NCBI GenBank assembly: GCA_000402295.1 | Contig: AQRW01000183.1 | Span: 1 to 54,414 of the forward strand | Reading direction: 5' to 3' | Length of the DNA stretch: 54,414 bases | Source of the DNA: Candidatus Aerophobus profundus SCGC AAA252-L23 | GTDB lineage: Bacteria; Aerophobota; Aerophobia; Aerophobales; Aerophobaceae | Part shown: positions 44,142 through 53,276 of the stretch, piece after piece | How the letters are laid out: every line of letters starts with the position of its first letter | How positions within the stretch are numbered: the first letter of the stretch is position 1 | Program-made: the position numbers and the translations under genes | The notes under the pieces: model-generated | The model's database searches: none | What the model was told of the DNA's origin: nothing | Seen by the model: the letters and a program-made list of their open reading frames with translations, nothing else

Positions 44142-45482
44142 CTAATAAGAACTGTAGTCAATCAACTGGCTAATACTCCCCTGCCACTTGCCCTTCCAGT
44201 TCTTGATTATTATGTCTGCTGGACACATCTCACGTTCTATAACAAGTTCCATCACCGGGTCAAGGTAGATAGTCTCATCCTCACCTTTGTCGTTGTACTG
44301 GCGCTGTTCCCTCAAACCGGAGTAGCTTATTCTCAGGAGTTCTTTGGCCAGATCAAGAATGCTCACCTCTTTTGACCTGGTCTTCAAACCGTCACGGGGA
44401 ACAGTGGAGTAAAGCTGACATCGTTCTTCCCAGGAGAAGTCTTTCATCAAGGACCAGACTGCTCTACAAGCCTCTTTGCTGTAAAGAATTCCCTTCCAGA
44501 GAGCCACAACCGCCGGGGCAAGTTGCATCCTCTGACAATCGGCGCATCTAACCTCAATGTAACTCTTGGCTCTCACCTCAGTGAAAATACTGGAAAGATG
44601 AAGCTGCCAGTCATCCCAGGTAGCTCGGTAGCACTGGTACCCATTCCTCAAGTAACTGGAGAAGTTGGTATCCTTAACCTCGATCCACCGATTGTCTCTT
44701 TTTAGGAAGAGCATGGGGACTTCCAGGGCGTAGTCCACGTAGGAGGAAAAGCTGGGATGGGAGAAAAACTCCCTTCCAATCAAACCGCAACGAGCCGGGT
44801 CGGTATGATTCCAGATGTGGGCTCTCCTACTTAGAAAACCGTTCAATTTTCCTTCAGAAATGGGAGAGTTAGCAAAAATAGCCGTTACTACTGGAACCAA
44901 GACCAGTGCCGTCCGCATTTTCTCAGCAAAATCGTTCTCATTTAAGTAGTCTACGTTTACTTGAATTGAAGCAGTCATTTTCATCATCTGATGACTGAGT
45001 TTTCCCTGTTTGGCCATATGAGGGGACATAATCCTGTATCTATTCTTCGGCACCCATTGGATATCTTCCAACTGACTAACCGGTTGTATTCCCAAACCTA
45101 ACCATCTTATGTTAAGAGGATCTGAAACAGACTTAACCTCTCTAATATGATTTACCAGCTCACCATTCAACTGATGGATATTATCAAAAGTGTCTCCGCT
45201 GAGCTCGATTTGGCCACCGGGCTCCAGGGTTATCCAGGTATTACCCCGGGAAAGAGCAATAATCTTGTCCCCTTCTCTCGCCGGCTTCCACCCGAATCTC
45301 TGACTTAAGCCAGAGAGAACTGCAGCGACCCCTTCTTTTCCCTGGTAGGGAATGGCTGTCCCCGAAGGGTAGAAAACACCCAATTTTTCAAACTCTGCCC
45401 CTACTCTTAGCTCTTCTTCCGAACAACAAGACTCCCAGAAGTAGTCCACCAGTTGTTGGCGGCCAGTAACTGTCTCGTCCAT
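44142..45482 (-). CDS. gshA: Glutamate-cysteine ligase (GCS2 type)
   Basis: A 446-residue ATP-dependent ligase forming gamma-glutamylcysteine. Family segments are RVGAEFEKLGVF, WITLEPGGQIELSGDTFDNI, ASIQVNVDY and YIEVRCADCQRM, as in the plant/alpha-proteobacterial and EgtA-like GCS2 class. It diverges from the glutathione synthetase-like gene 113 bp away with a strong promoter of its own. Glutathione synthesis is uncommon in strict anaerobes, so horizontal gain is possible. Confidence 0.88.
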   Translation of the reverse strand: MDETVTGRQQLVDYFWESCCSEEELRVGAEFEKLGVFYPSGTAIPYQGKEGVAAVLSGLSQRFGWKPAREGDKIIALSRGNTWITLEPGGQIELSGDTFDNIHQLNGELVNHIREVKSVSDPLNIRWLGLGIQPVSQLEDIQWVPKNRYRIMSPHMAKQGKLSHQMMKMTASIQVNVDYLNENDFAEKMRTALVLVPVVTAIFANSPISEGKLNGFLSRRAHIWNHTDPARCGLIGREFFSHPSFSSYVDYALEVPMLFLKRDNRWIEVKDTNFSSYLRNGYQCYRATWDDWQLHLSSIFTEVRAKSYIEVRCADCQRMQLAPAVVALWKGILYSKEACRAVWSLMKDFSWEERCQLYSTVPRDGLKTRSKEVSILDLAKELLRISYSGLREQRQYNDKGEDETIYLDPVMELVIEREMCPADIIIKNWKGKWQGSISQLIDYSSY

Positions 45483-45515
45483 GAATGATTCTCTTTTCCT
45501 GAATATTGTTCCTGT

Positions 45516-45544
45516 ATCTTATGCTGGATAGTTCTTGGTGTCAA
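45516..45544 (-). promoter_or_regulatory. gshA promoter
   Basis: On the minus strand TTGACA (45544-45539) and TAAGAT (45521-45516) are 17 bp apart, 34 bp before the gshA start. Confidence 0.65.
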
Positions 45545-45551
45545 ACCTGAC

Positions 45552-45579
45552 TTGACTGACCCTTTTCCTCTGGTATAAA
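45552..45579 (+). promoter_or_regulatory. gshB promoter, back to back with that of gshA
   Basis: TTGACT (45552-45557) and TATAAA (45574-45579) with a 16-bp spacer. The start codon at 45596 is only 17 bp further, so the leader is very short. The -35 boxes of the two genes are 7 bp apart, which allows shared control. Confidence 0.5.
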
Positions 45580-45595
45580 TTTAGTGGAGGTTAAG

Positions 45596-46549
45596 GTGAG
45601 TCTACAGATAGGATTCATAATGGACTCTTTTGACGCCTTAGACAGCATAGATGAAGACACCAGTTGTTGCCTGATTGCGGAGTGCCTGAGGAGAGGACAT
45701 CGAGTTTATTACTTCCAGGTCAAAGACCTTGAACTTCAGAAAAGCCAAACCCGGGGTAGAGTAAATAGAATAACAGAAAAAACTGCCCATAGGTTTGAGA
45801 TGGCTGGGCCAAAGATGATGCAGCTCGATGAACTGCAGGTTATCTTCATGCGTAAGGACCCTCCTTTTGATCTGGATTACCTTTATTCTACCTATATTCT
45901 GGAATATGTCCGGCCCACCACCCTTATCGTCAATAGCCCCCGGGGAATCAGGAATGCCAATGAAAAACTTTATCTACTTAATTTCCCCCAATTTGCTCCC
46001 CGCAGCCTGGTGAGCAAGAAGCCTGAAGAACTCAAGAAGTTTCTCTCGGAGATAGGGGGACAAATGGTGACCAAGCCCCTTAATAATTGCAGCGGGAGGG
46101 GAGTGCTTTACCTACGAAAAGACGATATCAATCTAAACTCTCTTCTCGAGGTAGCTACCCGGGAAGGAGAAGAATTTGTCATGGCTCAAGAGTATCTACC
46201 TCAGGTGCGGGAGGGCGATAAGAGGATTCTACTCCTGGAGGGAAAACCTTTGGGAGCGATGCGCAGAGTTCCCCCGGTTGATGATTACCGGGCAAATATT
46301 CATCAGGGTGCTAAGTTCGCCCGGGCAGAAATTTGCCCCCGGGATGAAGAAATCTGTCGCTACTTATCCCCTCACCTACTAAAAGAGGGAATTTATTTTG
46401 CCGGGATTGACCTGATAGGGGAGAAAATAGTAGAGATAAATGTCACCAGTCCGGCGGGGATACCTGAGATAAACAGGCTAAGCGGAACCCATCTGGAAAA
46501 GACAGTGATAGACTGGCTAGAGGAGAAATCTGAATTATCTGATAAATAA
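45596..46549 (+). CDS. gshB: Glutathione synthetase-like ATP-grasp ligase
   Basis: A 317-residue ATP-grasp enzyme adding glycine to gamma-glutamylcysteine. GFIMDSFDALDSIDEDTSC, VIFMRKDPPFDLDYLYSTYI, VNSPRGIRNANEKLY and MVTKPLNNCSGRGV match bacterial GshB closely, and AGIDLIGEKIVEINVTSPAG is the metal-binding end. The start GTG 45596 is chosen because GGAGG is 5 bp upstream. Divergent from gshA. Confidence 0.9.
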   Translation: MSLQIGFIMDSFDALDSIDEDTSCCLIAECLRRGHRVYYFQVKDLELQKSQTRGRVNRITEKTAHRFEMAGPKMMQLDELQVIFMRKDPPFDLDYLYSTYILEYVRPTTLIVNSPRGIRNANEKLYLLNFPQFAPRSLVSKKPEELKKFLSEIGGQMVTKPLNNCSGRGVLYLRKDDINLNSLLEVATREGEEFVMAQEYLPQVREGDKRILLLEGKPLGAMRRVPPVDDYRANIHQGAKFARAEICPRDEEICRYLSPHLLKEGIYFAGIDLIGEKIVEINVTSPAGIPEINRLSGTHLEKTVIDWLEEKSELSDK

Positions 46550-46570
46550 GATCAAAGGCGGGTACCCAAA

Positions 46571-46861
46571 ATGGCCAAAAAGGGAGAAATGGAAAAATCT
46601 CAGCCTTGTTGCCCCTCTGCGGACCAACAAAGAGGTTGCTGTAAGGTTGAATCAGTAATCAGTATAGATGAGAGGGGACAGATGGTGCTTCCTAAGGAGA
46701 TTCGAGATAAGGCCAGAATTAGTGCTGGAGATAAATTAGCCGTCATCAGCTGGGAAAGAAATGGTGAGGTGTGCTGTATTTCTTTGATCAAGGTGCAGGG
46801 TTTTTCTCAAATGATAAACAGTCTCCTCGGACCCATGATGCAAGAGATAATTGCCAAATGA
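46571..46861 (+). CDS. Cys-rich AbrB-type DNA-binding protein
   Basis: A 96-residue protein. The first 25 residues are Cys-rich (QPCCPSADQQRGCCKVESVI), then a SpoVT/AbrB swapped-hairpin domain (VISIDERGQMVLPKEIRDKA, GDKLAVISWE) and a Cys-Cys near the end (GEVCCISLIK). It resembles proteins annotated as HgcAB-associated. The paired cysteines suggest thiol-metalloid sensing, fitting arsM, which starts 32 bp downstream. The role as arsM regulator is inference. Confidence 0.75.
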   Translation: MAKKGEMEKSQPCCPSADQQRGCCKVESVISIDERGQMVLPKEIRDKARISAGDKLAVISWERNGEVCCISLIKVQGFSQMINSLLGPMMQEIIAK

Positions 46862-46892
46862 CCTCAGCGATGACACCGGGAGGAAGTCAAAA

Positions 46893-47732
46893 ATGAAAGC
46901 CGAAGAAACCAGAAAATTGGTGAGAGATGGTTATGCTAAGATAGCCAAACAGTACGGTTCCTGCTGCTCTTCCACCAAATCATGCTGTCAGGGGACACTT
47001 AGCGCCAAGGATATCAGTAAGGGAATAGGATACACTGAAGAGGAGCTGAAAACTGCTCCGGAAGGAGCAAATTTAGGTCTTGGCTGCGGGAACCCAGTGG
47101 CTATCGCCTCACTGAGAGAAGGAGAGACTGTTCTGGATCTCGGTTCGGGTGCGGGATTTGACTGTTTTCTTGCCGCCAATGAAGTGGGCCCAAGTGGGAG
47201 AGTTATTGGCGTAGACATGACCCCGGAGATGGTTGAGAAGGCGAGAGAAAACGCTCAGAGGAACAACTACCAAAACGTAGAGTTCCGGCTGGCAGAGATT
47301 GAACATCTACCGGTAGCTGATGACTCAGTTGACGTAATCATTTCGAATTGTGTCATTAATCTTTCACCTGATAAAGGGAAAGTCTTTAGGGAAGCCTTCC
47401 GGGTACTCAAGCCAGGTGGTAGACTGATGATCTCGGATTTGGTCCTGCTGAAGGAACTGCCCAATTTCCTGAAGAACTCTGCCCGGGGATACGTTGGTTG
47501 TATCTCTGGAGCGATGTTGAAGGAGAAATACATAGAAACCATAACAGCAGCGGGATTCCAGAAAACAAGAATAGTTGATGAAACACTATTTCCTGTAGAG
47601 TACATTGTTAATGACCTGGCCTCAGAGCTGAATATCAATAGTCCGGAAATACCATCGGCAAAAATGAATGATCTTAGCAATTCAATCGCTAGCCTGAAAG
47701 TCCAGGCTATGAAACCAGACAGAATGAGCTGA
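46893..47732 (+). CDS. arsM: Arsenite methyltransferase
   Basis: A 279-residue SAM-dependent enzyme that methylates arsenite to less retained species. VRDGYAKIAKQYGSCCSSTK at the start carries the Cys pair, CCQG another. VLDLGSGAGFDCFLAANEVG is SAM motif I, and VIISNCVINLSPDK plus YVGCISGAM supply the conserved Cys residues of ArsM. GGAGG before ATG 46893 sets the start; an upstream frame overlaps the AbrB gene. It follows a Cys-rich regulator and the gsh genes; glutathione is a usual reductant for ArsM. Confidence 0.92.
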   Translation: MKAEETRKLVRDGYAKIAKQYGSCCSSTKSCCQGTLSAKDISKGIGYTEEELKTAPEGANLGLGCGNPVAIASLREGETVLDLGSGAGFDCFLAANEVGPSGRVIGVDMTPEMVEKARENAQRNNYQNVEFRLAEIEHLPVADDSVDVIISNCVINLSPDKGKVFREAFRVLKPGGRLMISDLVLLKELPNFLKNSARGYVGCISGAMLKEKYIETITAAGFQKTRIVDETLFPVEYIVNDLASELNINSPEIPSAKMNDLSNSIASLKVQAMKPDRMS

Positions 47733-47793
47733 AGAGTCTATCGGGCGCCTACTGGTATCTGGTATTTTGTACCCTACACTTGGGATGAAAAAG

Positions 47794-48633
47794 ATGAATA
47801 CTGACGAAAAACGGTTCAAGGTAGCTGCCATTCAGATGACTTCGGTCAATCATAAGGAGACTAACCTGAAAAAGGCCGAGGGATTTATCTCTCTGGCGGC
47901 TAAGGAAGGAGCCAAAGTTGTGGCTTTGCCGGAGATGTTTAATTTCTCCGGTGCAGTCAAGGAAAAAAGAGTAAATGCGGAATTCATTCCGGGACCGACC
48001 ATCAATCGACTAAGTAGGATAGCCAAAAATCTCCAGATATATCTTCTTGGTGGAAGTATCCTGGAGAAGTCCGGTGATAAAGACAATGGCTTATTCTACA
48101 ATACCAGTGTTTTTTTCAATCCCCAGGGGAAAATCATTGCCAGGTACCGAAAGCTACATCTTTTTGACGTCGCCTTGCCCGATGGCTCCTGGCGGCGAGA
48201 ATCAGAGCTAATCACTCCGGGAGATGAGGTTATTCAGGTGACAACTCCTCTGGCTACTTTTGGCCTGAGCATATGCTATGACCTCCGATTTCCCGAACTG
48301 TACCGGAGATTAGCCAGAAAAGAAGCTCAGATTATCTTTGTTCCCTCGGCTTTCACTCTTGAGACTGGTAAGGACCACTGGGAGACTCTGATAAGGGCCA
48401 GAGCCATAGAGAATCAATTTTATGTGATTGCTCCGGATCAAATTGGCTCAGATCTTCAGGGCCAGAGGTGTTGGGGCAAGAGCATGATCTTAGACCCCTG
48501 GGGGACCATCTTGGCCCAGGCACCAGAAAAAGAGACCGTTATTTTTGCCCCGATAGATTTATCTTATCAGCAAAAGATTAGAGAAACTTTACCTTGTCTT
48601 TCTCACCGAAGGAACGATCTCTTCAACATCTGA
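47794..48633 (+). CDS. Nitrilase-superfamily amidase, Nit1-like
   Basis: A 279-residue carbon-nitrogen hydrolase with the catalytic triad Glu (VVALPEMFNFS), Lys (RYRKLHLFDVALPDG) and Cys (LSICYDLRFPELYR). LHLFDV and RAIENQFYVIAPDQIG are features of Nit1/Nit2-type amidases, several of which repair deaminated glutathione. That fits the neighbouring glutathione genes. The start is uncertain: ATG 47794 with GGGATGA upstream seems best, with ATG 47785 and a TTG at 47767 as alternatives. Confidence 0.82.
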   Translation: MNTDEKRFKVAAIQMTSVNHKETNLKKAEGFISLAAKEGAKVVALPEMFNFSGAVKEKRVNAEFIPGPTINRLSRIAKNLQIYLLGGSILEKSGDKDNGLFYNTSVFFNPQGKIIARYRKLHLFDVALPDGSWRRESELITPGDEVIQVTTPLATFGLSICYDLRFPELYRRLARKEAQIIFVPSAFTLETGKDHWETLIRARAIENQFYVIAPDQIGSDLQGQRCWGKSMILDPWGTILAQAPEKETVIFAPIDLSYQQKIRETLPCLSHRRNDLFNI

Positions 48634-48687
48634 CCTCAACTGCGTACGATCACCTCCGTTCTACCCGGAAGACTACCTATATAACCA

Positions 48688-48837
48688 TTATTCCTTCAAA
48701 GCACCGAAGGTAAGTCCTCGAATAAATTGCCTCTGAAACAAAAAGTAAGCTACAATTACGGGGATAATGGCTAAAGTCAAAGCAGCAAATCGTAATTCCC
48801 ACTCCCCAAAGTCCTGTCCGGCCAATGGGGTCCACAC
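48688..48837 (-). pseudogene. Orphan C-terminus of an ABC sugar permease
   Basis: Fifty codons encode the last helix and tail of a MalG-type permease (AIIPVIVAYFLFQRQFIRGL, ending TFGALKE), parallel to the end of the neighbouring intact permease (FVFAQKYLISGLTAGAIKG). An in-frame TGA lies just upstream. AGGAGG before a GTG at 48837 could start translation, but the rest of the gene is missing. Confidence 0.6.
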
Positions 48838-48932
48838 CCCACCTCCTTGTCACCGTATTTAGTCCTTATCTTCTTTCACGGCAGCTCTGTTTATTGTTTT
48901 CTTCCCTATCGAGAGTGTGAAACTAATCCGTA

Positions 48933-49775
48933 TCATCCTTTAATCGCCCCGGCGGTTAATCCGGATATAAGGTATTTTTGAGCAAAAACAAAGGGAATGA
49001 TTGGCAAGACTGCCAAGGTTGACCCGGCCATGAGAAGACCCCATTCACATTTAAACTCAGCAATGAAACCGGCCAAACCAACTGTCAGCGGTTGCATAAC
49101 TTCTTCTGTGGTAAGCATAAGACCCATGAGAAAATTAGTCCAGGCTACAATGAAACAAAATATAGCTGTGGCTATAACTCCTGGGATAGCCAGAGGGAAC
49201 ACAACCTTCACAAACGCCCTCATTCGCCCACACCCATCCACCAGTGCCGCCTCATCCAATTCCCTGGGAATACTGATAAAGTAGCTGGTAAGCATCCAGG
49301 TGGCAAAAGGGAAAGTAAATGATATATAGGCAATCCCCACCCCCGCATAAGTATTGAGCAAACCTATGCTTTTGAGAACCATATAATACGGGATAGCTAA
49401 TGAAATTTGAGGAACGGTGGTGAAGAAAAGAATAATCAGCATCAATTGGCTCTTTCCTTTAAAGGCAAATCTGGAAAAACTGTAGGCTGCTATGGCCGAG
49501 ACAGTGATTCCTACCACAATGGTCATAATGGCAAGAATTGAACTATTCAAAAACCAGCGCCAGAAGGGGACCTTGATGAATAGATAGGCATAGTTACGGA
49601 GAGTAATTTGTCCCAGCCGGGGAAAATACTGAATGGGAGTATTGTTGAGTACCTCGGCCGGTAAGATGGCCGTTCTAATCATCCAGAAAAAGAAGAAAAC
49701 GATCGGCACCGAAATCAGTATCAAGTAAGCAAAAGCAGACCAATTAAGTAATGATTGCTTGGTACTATACCTCAT
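48933..49775 (-). CDS. Carbohydrate ABC permease, MalG type
   Basis: A 280-residue inner-membrane permease with six helices. The EAA loop DEAALVDGCGRMRAFVKVVF that contacts the ATPase is clear. It is the second permease of the sugar importer; partner genes are at 49836 and 50885. No ATPase gene is in the window, so a shared MsmK-like ATPase elsewhere may serve it. Confidence 0.88.
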   Translation of the reverse strand: MRYSTKQSLLNWSAFAYLILISVPIVFFFFWMIRTAILPAEVLNNTPIQYFPRLGQITLRNYAYLFIKVPFWRWFLNSSILAIMTIVVGITVSAIAAYSFSRFAFKGKSQLMLIILFFTTVPQISLAIPYYMVLKSIGLLNTYAGVGIAYISFTFPFATWMLTSYFISIPRELDEAALVDGCGRMRAFVKVVFPLAIPGVIATAIFCFIVAWTNFLMGLMLTTEEVMQPLTVGLAGFIAEFKCEWGLLMAGSTLAVLPIIPFVFAQKYLISGLTAGAIKG

Positions 49776-49835
49776 AATATAACTCCCTGGGCTTTGTACT
49801 CGGTTCTAAGCCTCATAGAACAGTACGATCACTCT

Positions 49836-50726
49836 CTATCGAGCCTGTTCTCCTCTCGTCCTGCTCCCCCAAAGCATTTTCATGTAAAAATACATAAACG
49901 TCAGCAAAATTGCCAGAGAAAGAATTGACAAAGCACAACTTCTTCCAAAACGATACTTTTGAAATAGGGTACGATAGATAAATAGGGATATTGTCTCGGT
50001 AGTAGATACCGGTCCGCCCTGGGTTATAATGTAAACAAAATCTATGAAGTTGAAGTTCCAGACCAGGGATAATATGAGGGCCAGGACAATGGTCAGTTTA
50101 GCGCTGGGTAGAGTAATATGGACAAAGCTATTCCAAATTCCGGCTCCATCCACTCGTGCGGCCTCATAGAGCTGTACAGGAACCGATTGTAGTGCGGCCA
50201 GGATCATGACAATGACAAAGGGACAGCTTCTCCATGAGGTAAGAAGGATCAAAGACGGCAGAGCTAACTTTATGGAACCAAAAAAAAATATGGGCTCTTT
50301 TAATAGACCAAATCTCATCATTAGATCGCTGACCGGTCCGACCAATCCATGGAATATCCATCTGCTGGTTATAGCAATAACCGTGGTCGGAAGCATCCAG
50401 GGAATGAGAATCATGGCTCTAAAGATATCACGTCCTGGTATAGTTCGGTTCAGAGCAAGAGCGGTCACCAGACCTACCATAAAGTTTACTAGAACAATTC
50501 CGCCGGCATAGACAAAACTTATGCGCATTTTTGTCCAAAATACCGGGCTCAAAATATAGTAGATGTAATTATCTAAACCTATCCATTTGGTAGCAAAGGC
50601 TCTCAGGAGAAATTTGTACTGAAAACTCCAGAGGAAACCCAAGGTAAGCGGCCAGATATACACAAAAACAACAACCACAGCGCCAGGCAGTATAAGAAAG
50701 TAAGGTAAAAGATTCCATTTTTTCAT
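49836..50726 (-). CDS. Carbohydrate ABC permease, MalF/UgpA type
   Basis: A 296-residue permease with six hydrophobic helices (YFLILPGAVVVVFVYIWPLT first) and the EAA loop YEAARVDGAGIWNSFVHITL. It pairs with the MalG-type permease to form the membrane channel of a CUT1-like sugar importer. ATG 50726 is chosen over the TTG at 50732. It follows the binding-protein gene across a strong palindrome. Confidence 0.88.
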   Translation of the reverse strand: MKKWNLLPYFLILPGAVVVVFVYIWPLTLGFLWSFQYKFLLRAFATKWIGLDNYIYYILSPVFWTKMRISFVYAGGIVLVNFMVGLVTALALNRTIPGRDIFRAMILIPWMLPTTVIAITSRWIFHGLVGPVSDLMMRFGLLKEPIFFFGSIKLALPSLILLTSWRSCPFVIVMILAALQSVPVQLYEAARVDGAGIWNSFVHITLPSAKLTIVLALILSLVWNFNFIDFVYIITQGGPVSTTETISLFIYRTLFQKYRFGRSCALSILSLAILLTFMYFYMKMLWGSRTRGEQAR

Positions 50727-50800
50727 AGTCAAACACCATTGGATCTGGCTTTTAAATTTTCACCTGAGGTTTTGATTATTCTCATAAATCTCTTACTCGG

Positions 50801-50828
50801 GAGGAGGGAAGATATATCTTCCCTCCTC
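50801..50828 (-). ncRNA. Intergenic stem-loop in the sugar-transport operon
   Basis: A perfect 28-bp palindrome (GAGGAGGGAAGATA with its complement) lies between the binding-protein stop and the first permease start. On the mRNA it would form a very stable hairpin with a short loop. There is no U-run, so it is not a full terminator. In analogous operons such hairpins protect the binding-protein mRNA and lower permease expression. Confidence 0.65.
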
Positions 50829-50884
50829 GGAAACATCCAATAAACCCAGCTACCTAATCTACCTTTGATTTCCAAACCCACCGA

Positions 50885-52210
50885 TTATTGTTGGTAAATC
50901 TCGTCCAAATCTTCCTGTATAAAGCCAGCCCATTCTTCCACCGCTTTTTCGGGACGGGCTCCAGCTATCAGATACGCCCTTTCCAGAACACTCAGCGTTT
51001 CCTCCATGCTGGTCTCAAACCCCGGCTCCAAGGGATAAATACGATAACGTTCCGTAGGATTGTCTACCAGACAGTCCACCATCTGTTTCCAGCGAGGTCC
51101 TTTGGCAGCAAATTTATCCAGAAGTCTGGTCTGAACCGGGAGCTGACCTACTGTCTCCACTCTCATCTCGATGACATCGTCATCAGAGGCGAGAAAGTGG
51201 ATGAACTTCCAGGCCTCTTCTTTGTGCTCAGACCCCTTGGTTATCATCATAGAATAGTTAGAAGCCTCTGACCAGGTGGTAGTTCCATCGGGTCCCTTTG
51301 GTTGGGGAACAACTCCCCAGTTTACCTTTTCCATTTGCCATCCTAGCCAATTCAGATGGTGGTAGGTCGAGGTTATACCCATGTCGAAGGCTCTAATAGC
51401 CTCTTGCCAGCCGGCAGATATCCAAGCCTCGGGAGGAGGAGTCACTTTGTATTTGGTAGTTAGCTCAACGAAGTACTTGAAACCTGCTTTTGCCTTAGGC
51501 GTGTTAAAAGCCGCTTTTCTCTTCCCATCAGCTTGAATCTTCCAGTAGCCGGCATCCTTATCAAAGATAAACATCCAGGAAGGAGCAATGTGGGCCAGCC
51601 AGGCACCACCCGGAGCACCATAACCGTACTGGTCTATTTTACCATCACCGTTAACATCACGAGTCAGCTTCTGCATTGCCGGCAGAAATTCGTCAAATTC
51701 CCTGGGAGGAGCTACTAAACCAACCTCTTTGAACTGATCCACATTGTAGAACACCCCGGTAACACAGAAATAGGGAGGCAAACCGTAAGTATGTCCTTCA
51801 TAGGTAACGACATCCCAATATCCTTTGGGAATAGAGTTGTACAGATCGAGGGTGATATAACTCTCCAGTGGTTCCATAGCCCCTAAATAACAGAACTCAC
51901 CGGTATATCCGCCGCAATTGACCATTCCGTCGCAACAAGGAGCACCAGCCATAATAGAGGCCAGGAATTTCTCTCTTTGTTCCACCCATCCGGCCCGATC
52001 GATAGTAACATCAATGTTGGGAAATCTGCTCTCAAAAATTACCACTGCCTTGTCCATGGATTCTCGTCGCTTTTGGGTCGGTCCAAACTGCATCATCACT
52101 ATTTCTGTCTTGTCCTCTGCCAGCAGAGGAACCGCTATACCCAACAGAACTGAGAAACATATGATACCTACTATCCATTTTTGCAACCGCCTACCTCTTT
52201 TTTCTTCCAT
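50885..52210 (-). CDS. ABC sugar solute-binding protein
   Basis: A 441-residue exported protein. An N-terminal signal peptide (WIVGIICFSVLLGIAVPLLA) and the family-1 binding-protein pattern (AVVIFESRFPNIDVTI, TSTYHHLNWLGWQMEKVNWG, EEAWKFIHFLASDD) are seen. It catches the substrate outside the membrane and hands it to the two permeases downstream. GGAGGAAG precedes the ATG. It is the first transport gene after two DapA-family aldolases, which suggests a sugar-acid or amino-sugar substrate. Confidence 0.9.
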   Translation of the reverse strand: MEEKRGRRLQKWIVGIICFSVLLGIAVPLLAEDKTEIVMMQFGPTQKRRESMDKAVVIFESRFPNIDVTIDRAGWVEQREKFLASIMAGAPCCDGMVNCGGYTGEFCYLGAMEPLESYITLDLYNSIPKGYWDVVTYEGHTYGLPPYFCVTGVFYNVDQFKEVGLVAPPREFDEFLPAMQKLTRDVNGDGKIDQYGYGAPGGAWLAHIAPSWMFIFDKDAGYWKIQADGKRKAAFNTPKAKAGFKYFVELTTKYKVTPPPEAWISAGWQEAIRAFDMGITSTYHHLNWLGWQMEKVNWGVVPQPKGPDGTTTWSEASNYSMMITKGSEHKEEAWKFIHFLASDDDVIEMRVETVGQLPVQTRLLDKFAAKGPRWKQMVDCLVDNPTERYRIYPLEPGFETSMEETLSVLERAYLIAGARPEKAVEEWAGFIQEDLDEIYQQ

Positions 52211-52327
52211 TTCTTCCTCCTTCTCGTATTATCCAAACTGACTTAAGTTACCACACAGACTGCCCCCGTCTTTACATTGCGGCCATCACCTCCTTTGTTG
52301 GGACGGAAAGTTAAGTACAAAGGTTAC

Positions 52328-52343
52328 TTACCTTCTCAGGTAA
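52328..52343. promoter_or_regulatory. Short inverted repeat between aldolase and binding protein
   Basis: TTACCT-TCTC-AGGTAA lies 12 bp after the aldolase stop and 118 bp before the binding-protein start. It may be an operator or a weak hairpin. Confidence 0.3.
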
Positions 52344-52354
52344 TATCTCTTATC

Positions 52355-53230
52355 TCAAATAATATGGAGCTTTTGGAGTGTCTCTTTAATTGCTACTTTT
52401 TCTTGCTCGTTCAGTTCAGTTAGAGGAGGACGAGGTCTGCCAGCATCAAAACCAGCTAAACTCATAGCATATTTTAGAATAGGTACCGGATTGGTTCTCG
52501 ATCCATATATTTTGAAATAAGTAATCAAATCAAAGTATACTTCTAAACCTCCTTTAATATCTCCTGAGAGATAGAAATCTACCAATTTTTGCACCCTATC
52601 ACCAATCATAGGCTCACAAACTACTCCTATGCCCCCTTGGGCTAGAATACAGGGAGCCAGTGCCGCACTACCGGCATACACCTTAAAGCCTCGGGAGGAT
52701 TTCATGATAGTTTCAGCCACCTGAAGGGGATTGGGTCCGATTTCTTTAATGGCAAATATGTTTTCAATTTCAGACAATCGGGCAATGGTATCGGGTTCAA
52801 TGTTTACCCCAGCAAAACCAACATTATAAATCATGACGGGGAGTTTGGTATTTTCAGCAATCACCTTGAAATGTCGGTAAATTCCTTCCTGCGAAGGTTT
52901 TAGGTAGTAAGGGGGGGCTAACATAGCTACATCTACCCCTACTTCCTCAGCAGCTTTGGTGAGATTGATACCTTCCTTGGTAAATGCTGCACCTGTCCCG
53001 GCAATCAGGGGCTTTTCTCCAATGACCCTTTTCACAGTTTTGAACAACTTCACCTTTTCTTCAAAGGTCATTGAGGTAAACTCACCAGAAGTAGCGGTGA
53101 CCACAACGCTATCAGTAAAAGACAATGAACTTACTTTTCTCCCCAATTGAGCAGCTTTTTCATAATCAACCTCAAATTCCTCGTCAAATGGTGTGGGAAG
53201 AGGAATAAGCAGTTTTCCTAAATCTATCAT
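52355..53230 (-). CDS. DapA/NanA-family aldolase 2
   Basis: A 291-residue (beta/alpha)8 class I aldolase/synthase. The Schiff-base Lys is in NIFAIKEIG and the catalytic Tyr in LPVMIYNVG. Most of the usual GxxGE(FY) segment is kept as TATSGEF. The context (second DapA-type gene, sugar importer) argues against lysine biosynthesis and for cleavage or dehydration of a keto-sugar acid. AAGGAG supports the start. Confidence 0.82.
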   Translation of the reverse strand: MIDLGKLLIPLPTPFDEEFEVDYEKAAQLGRKVSSLSFTDSVVVTATSGEFTSMTFEEKVKLFKTVKRVIGEKPLIAGTGAAFTKEGINLTKAAEEVGVDVAMLAPPYYLKPSQEGIYRHFKVIAENTKLPVMIYNVGFAGVNIEPDTIARLSEIENIFAIKEIGPNPLQVAETIMKSSRGFKVYAGSAALAPCILAQGGIGVVCEPMIGDRVQKLVDFYLSGDIKGGLEVYFDLITYFKIYGSRTNPVPILKYAMSLAGFDAGRPRPPLTELNEQEKVAIKETLQKLHII

Positions 53231-53276
53231 TTATCCATCTCCTTAATCTATCTTTTTATTTGCTCACTGCTCCCGC

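Noticed and set aside
52280..52310. Tiny leader peptide (MAAM) with a good ribosome site upstream of the binding-protein gene
   Set aside because: Four codons after AAAGGAGGTGAT could be chance and no attenuator hairpin accompanies it.
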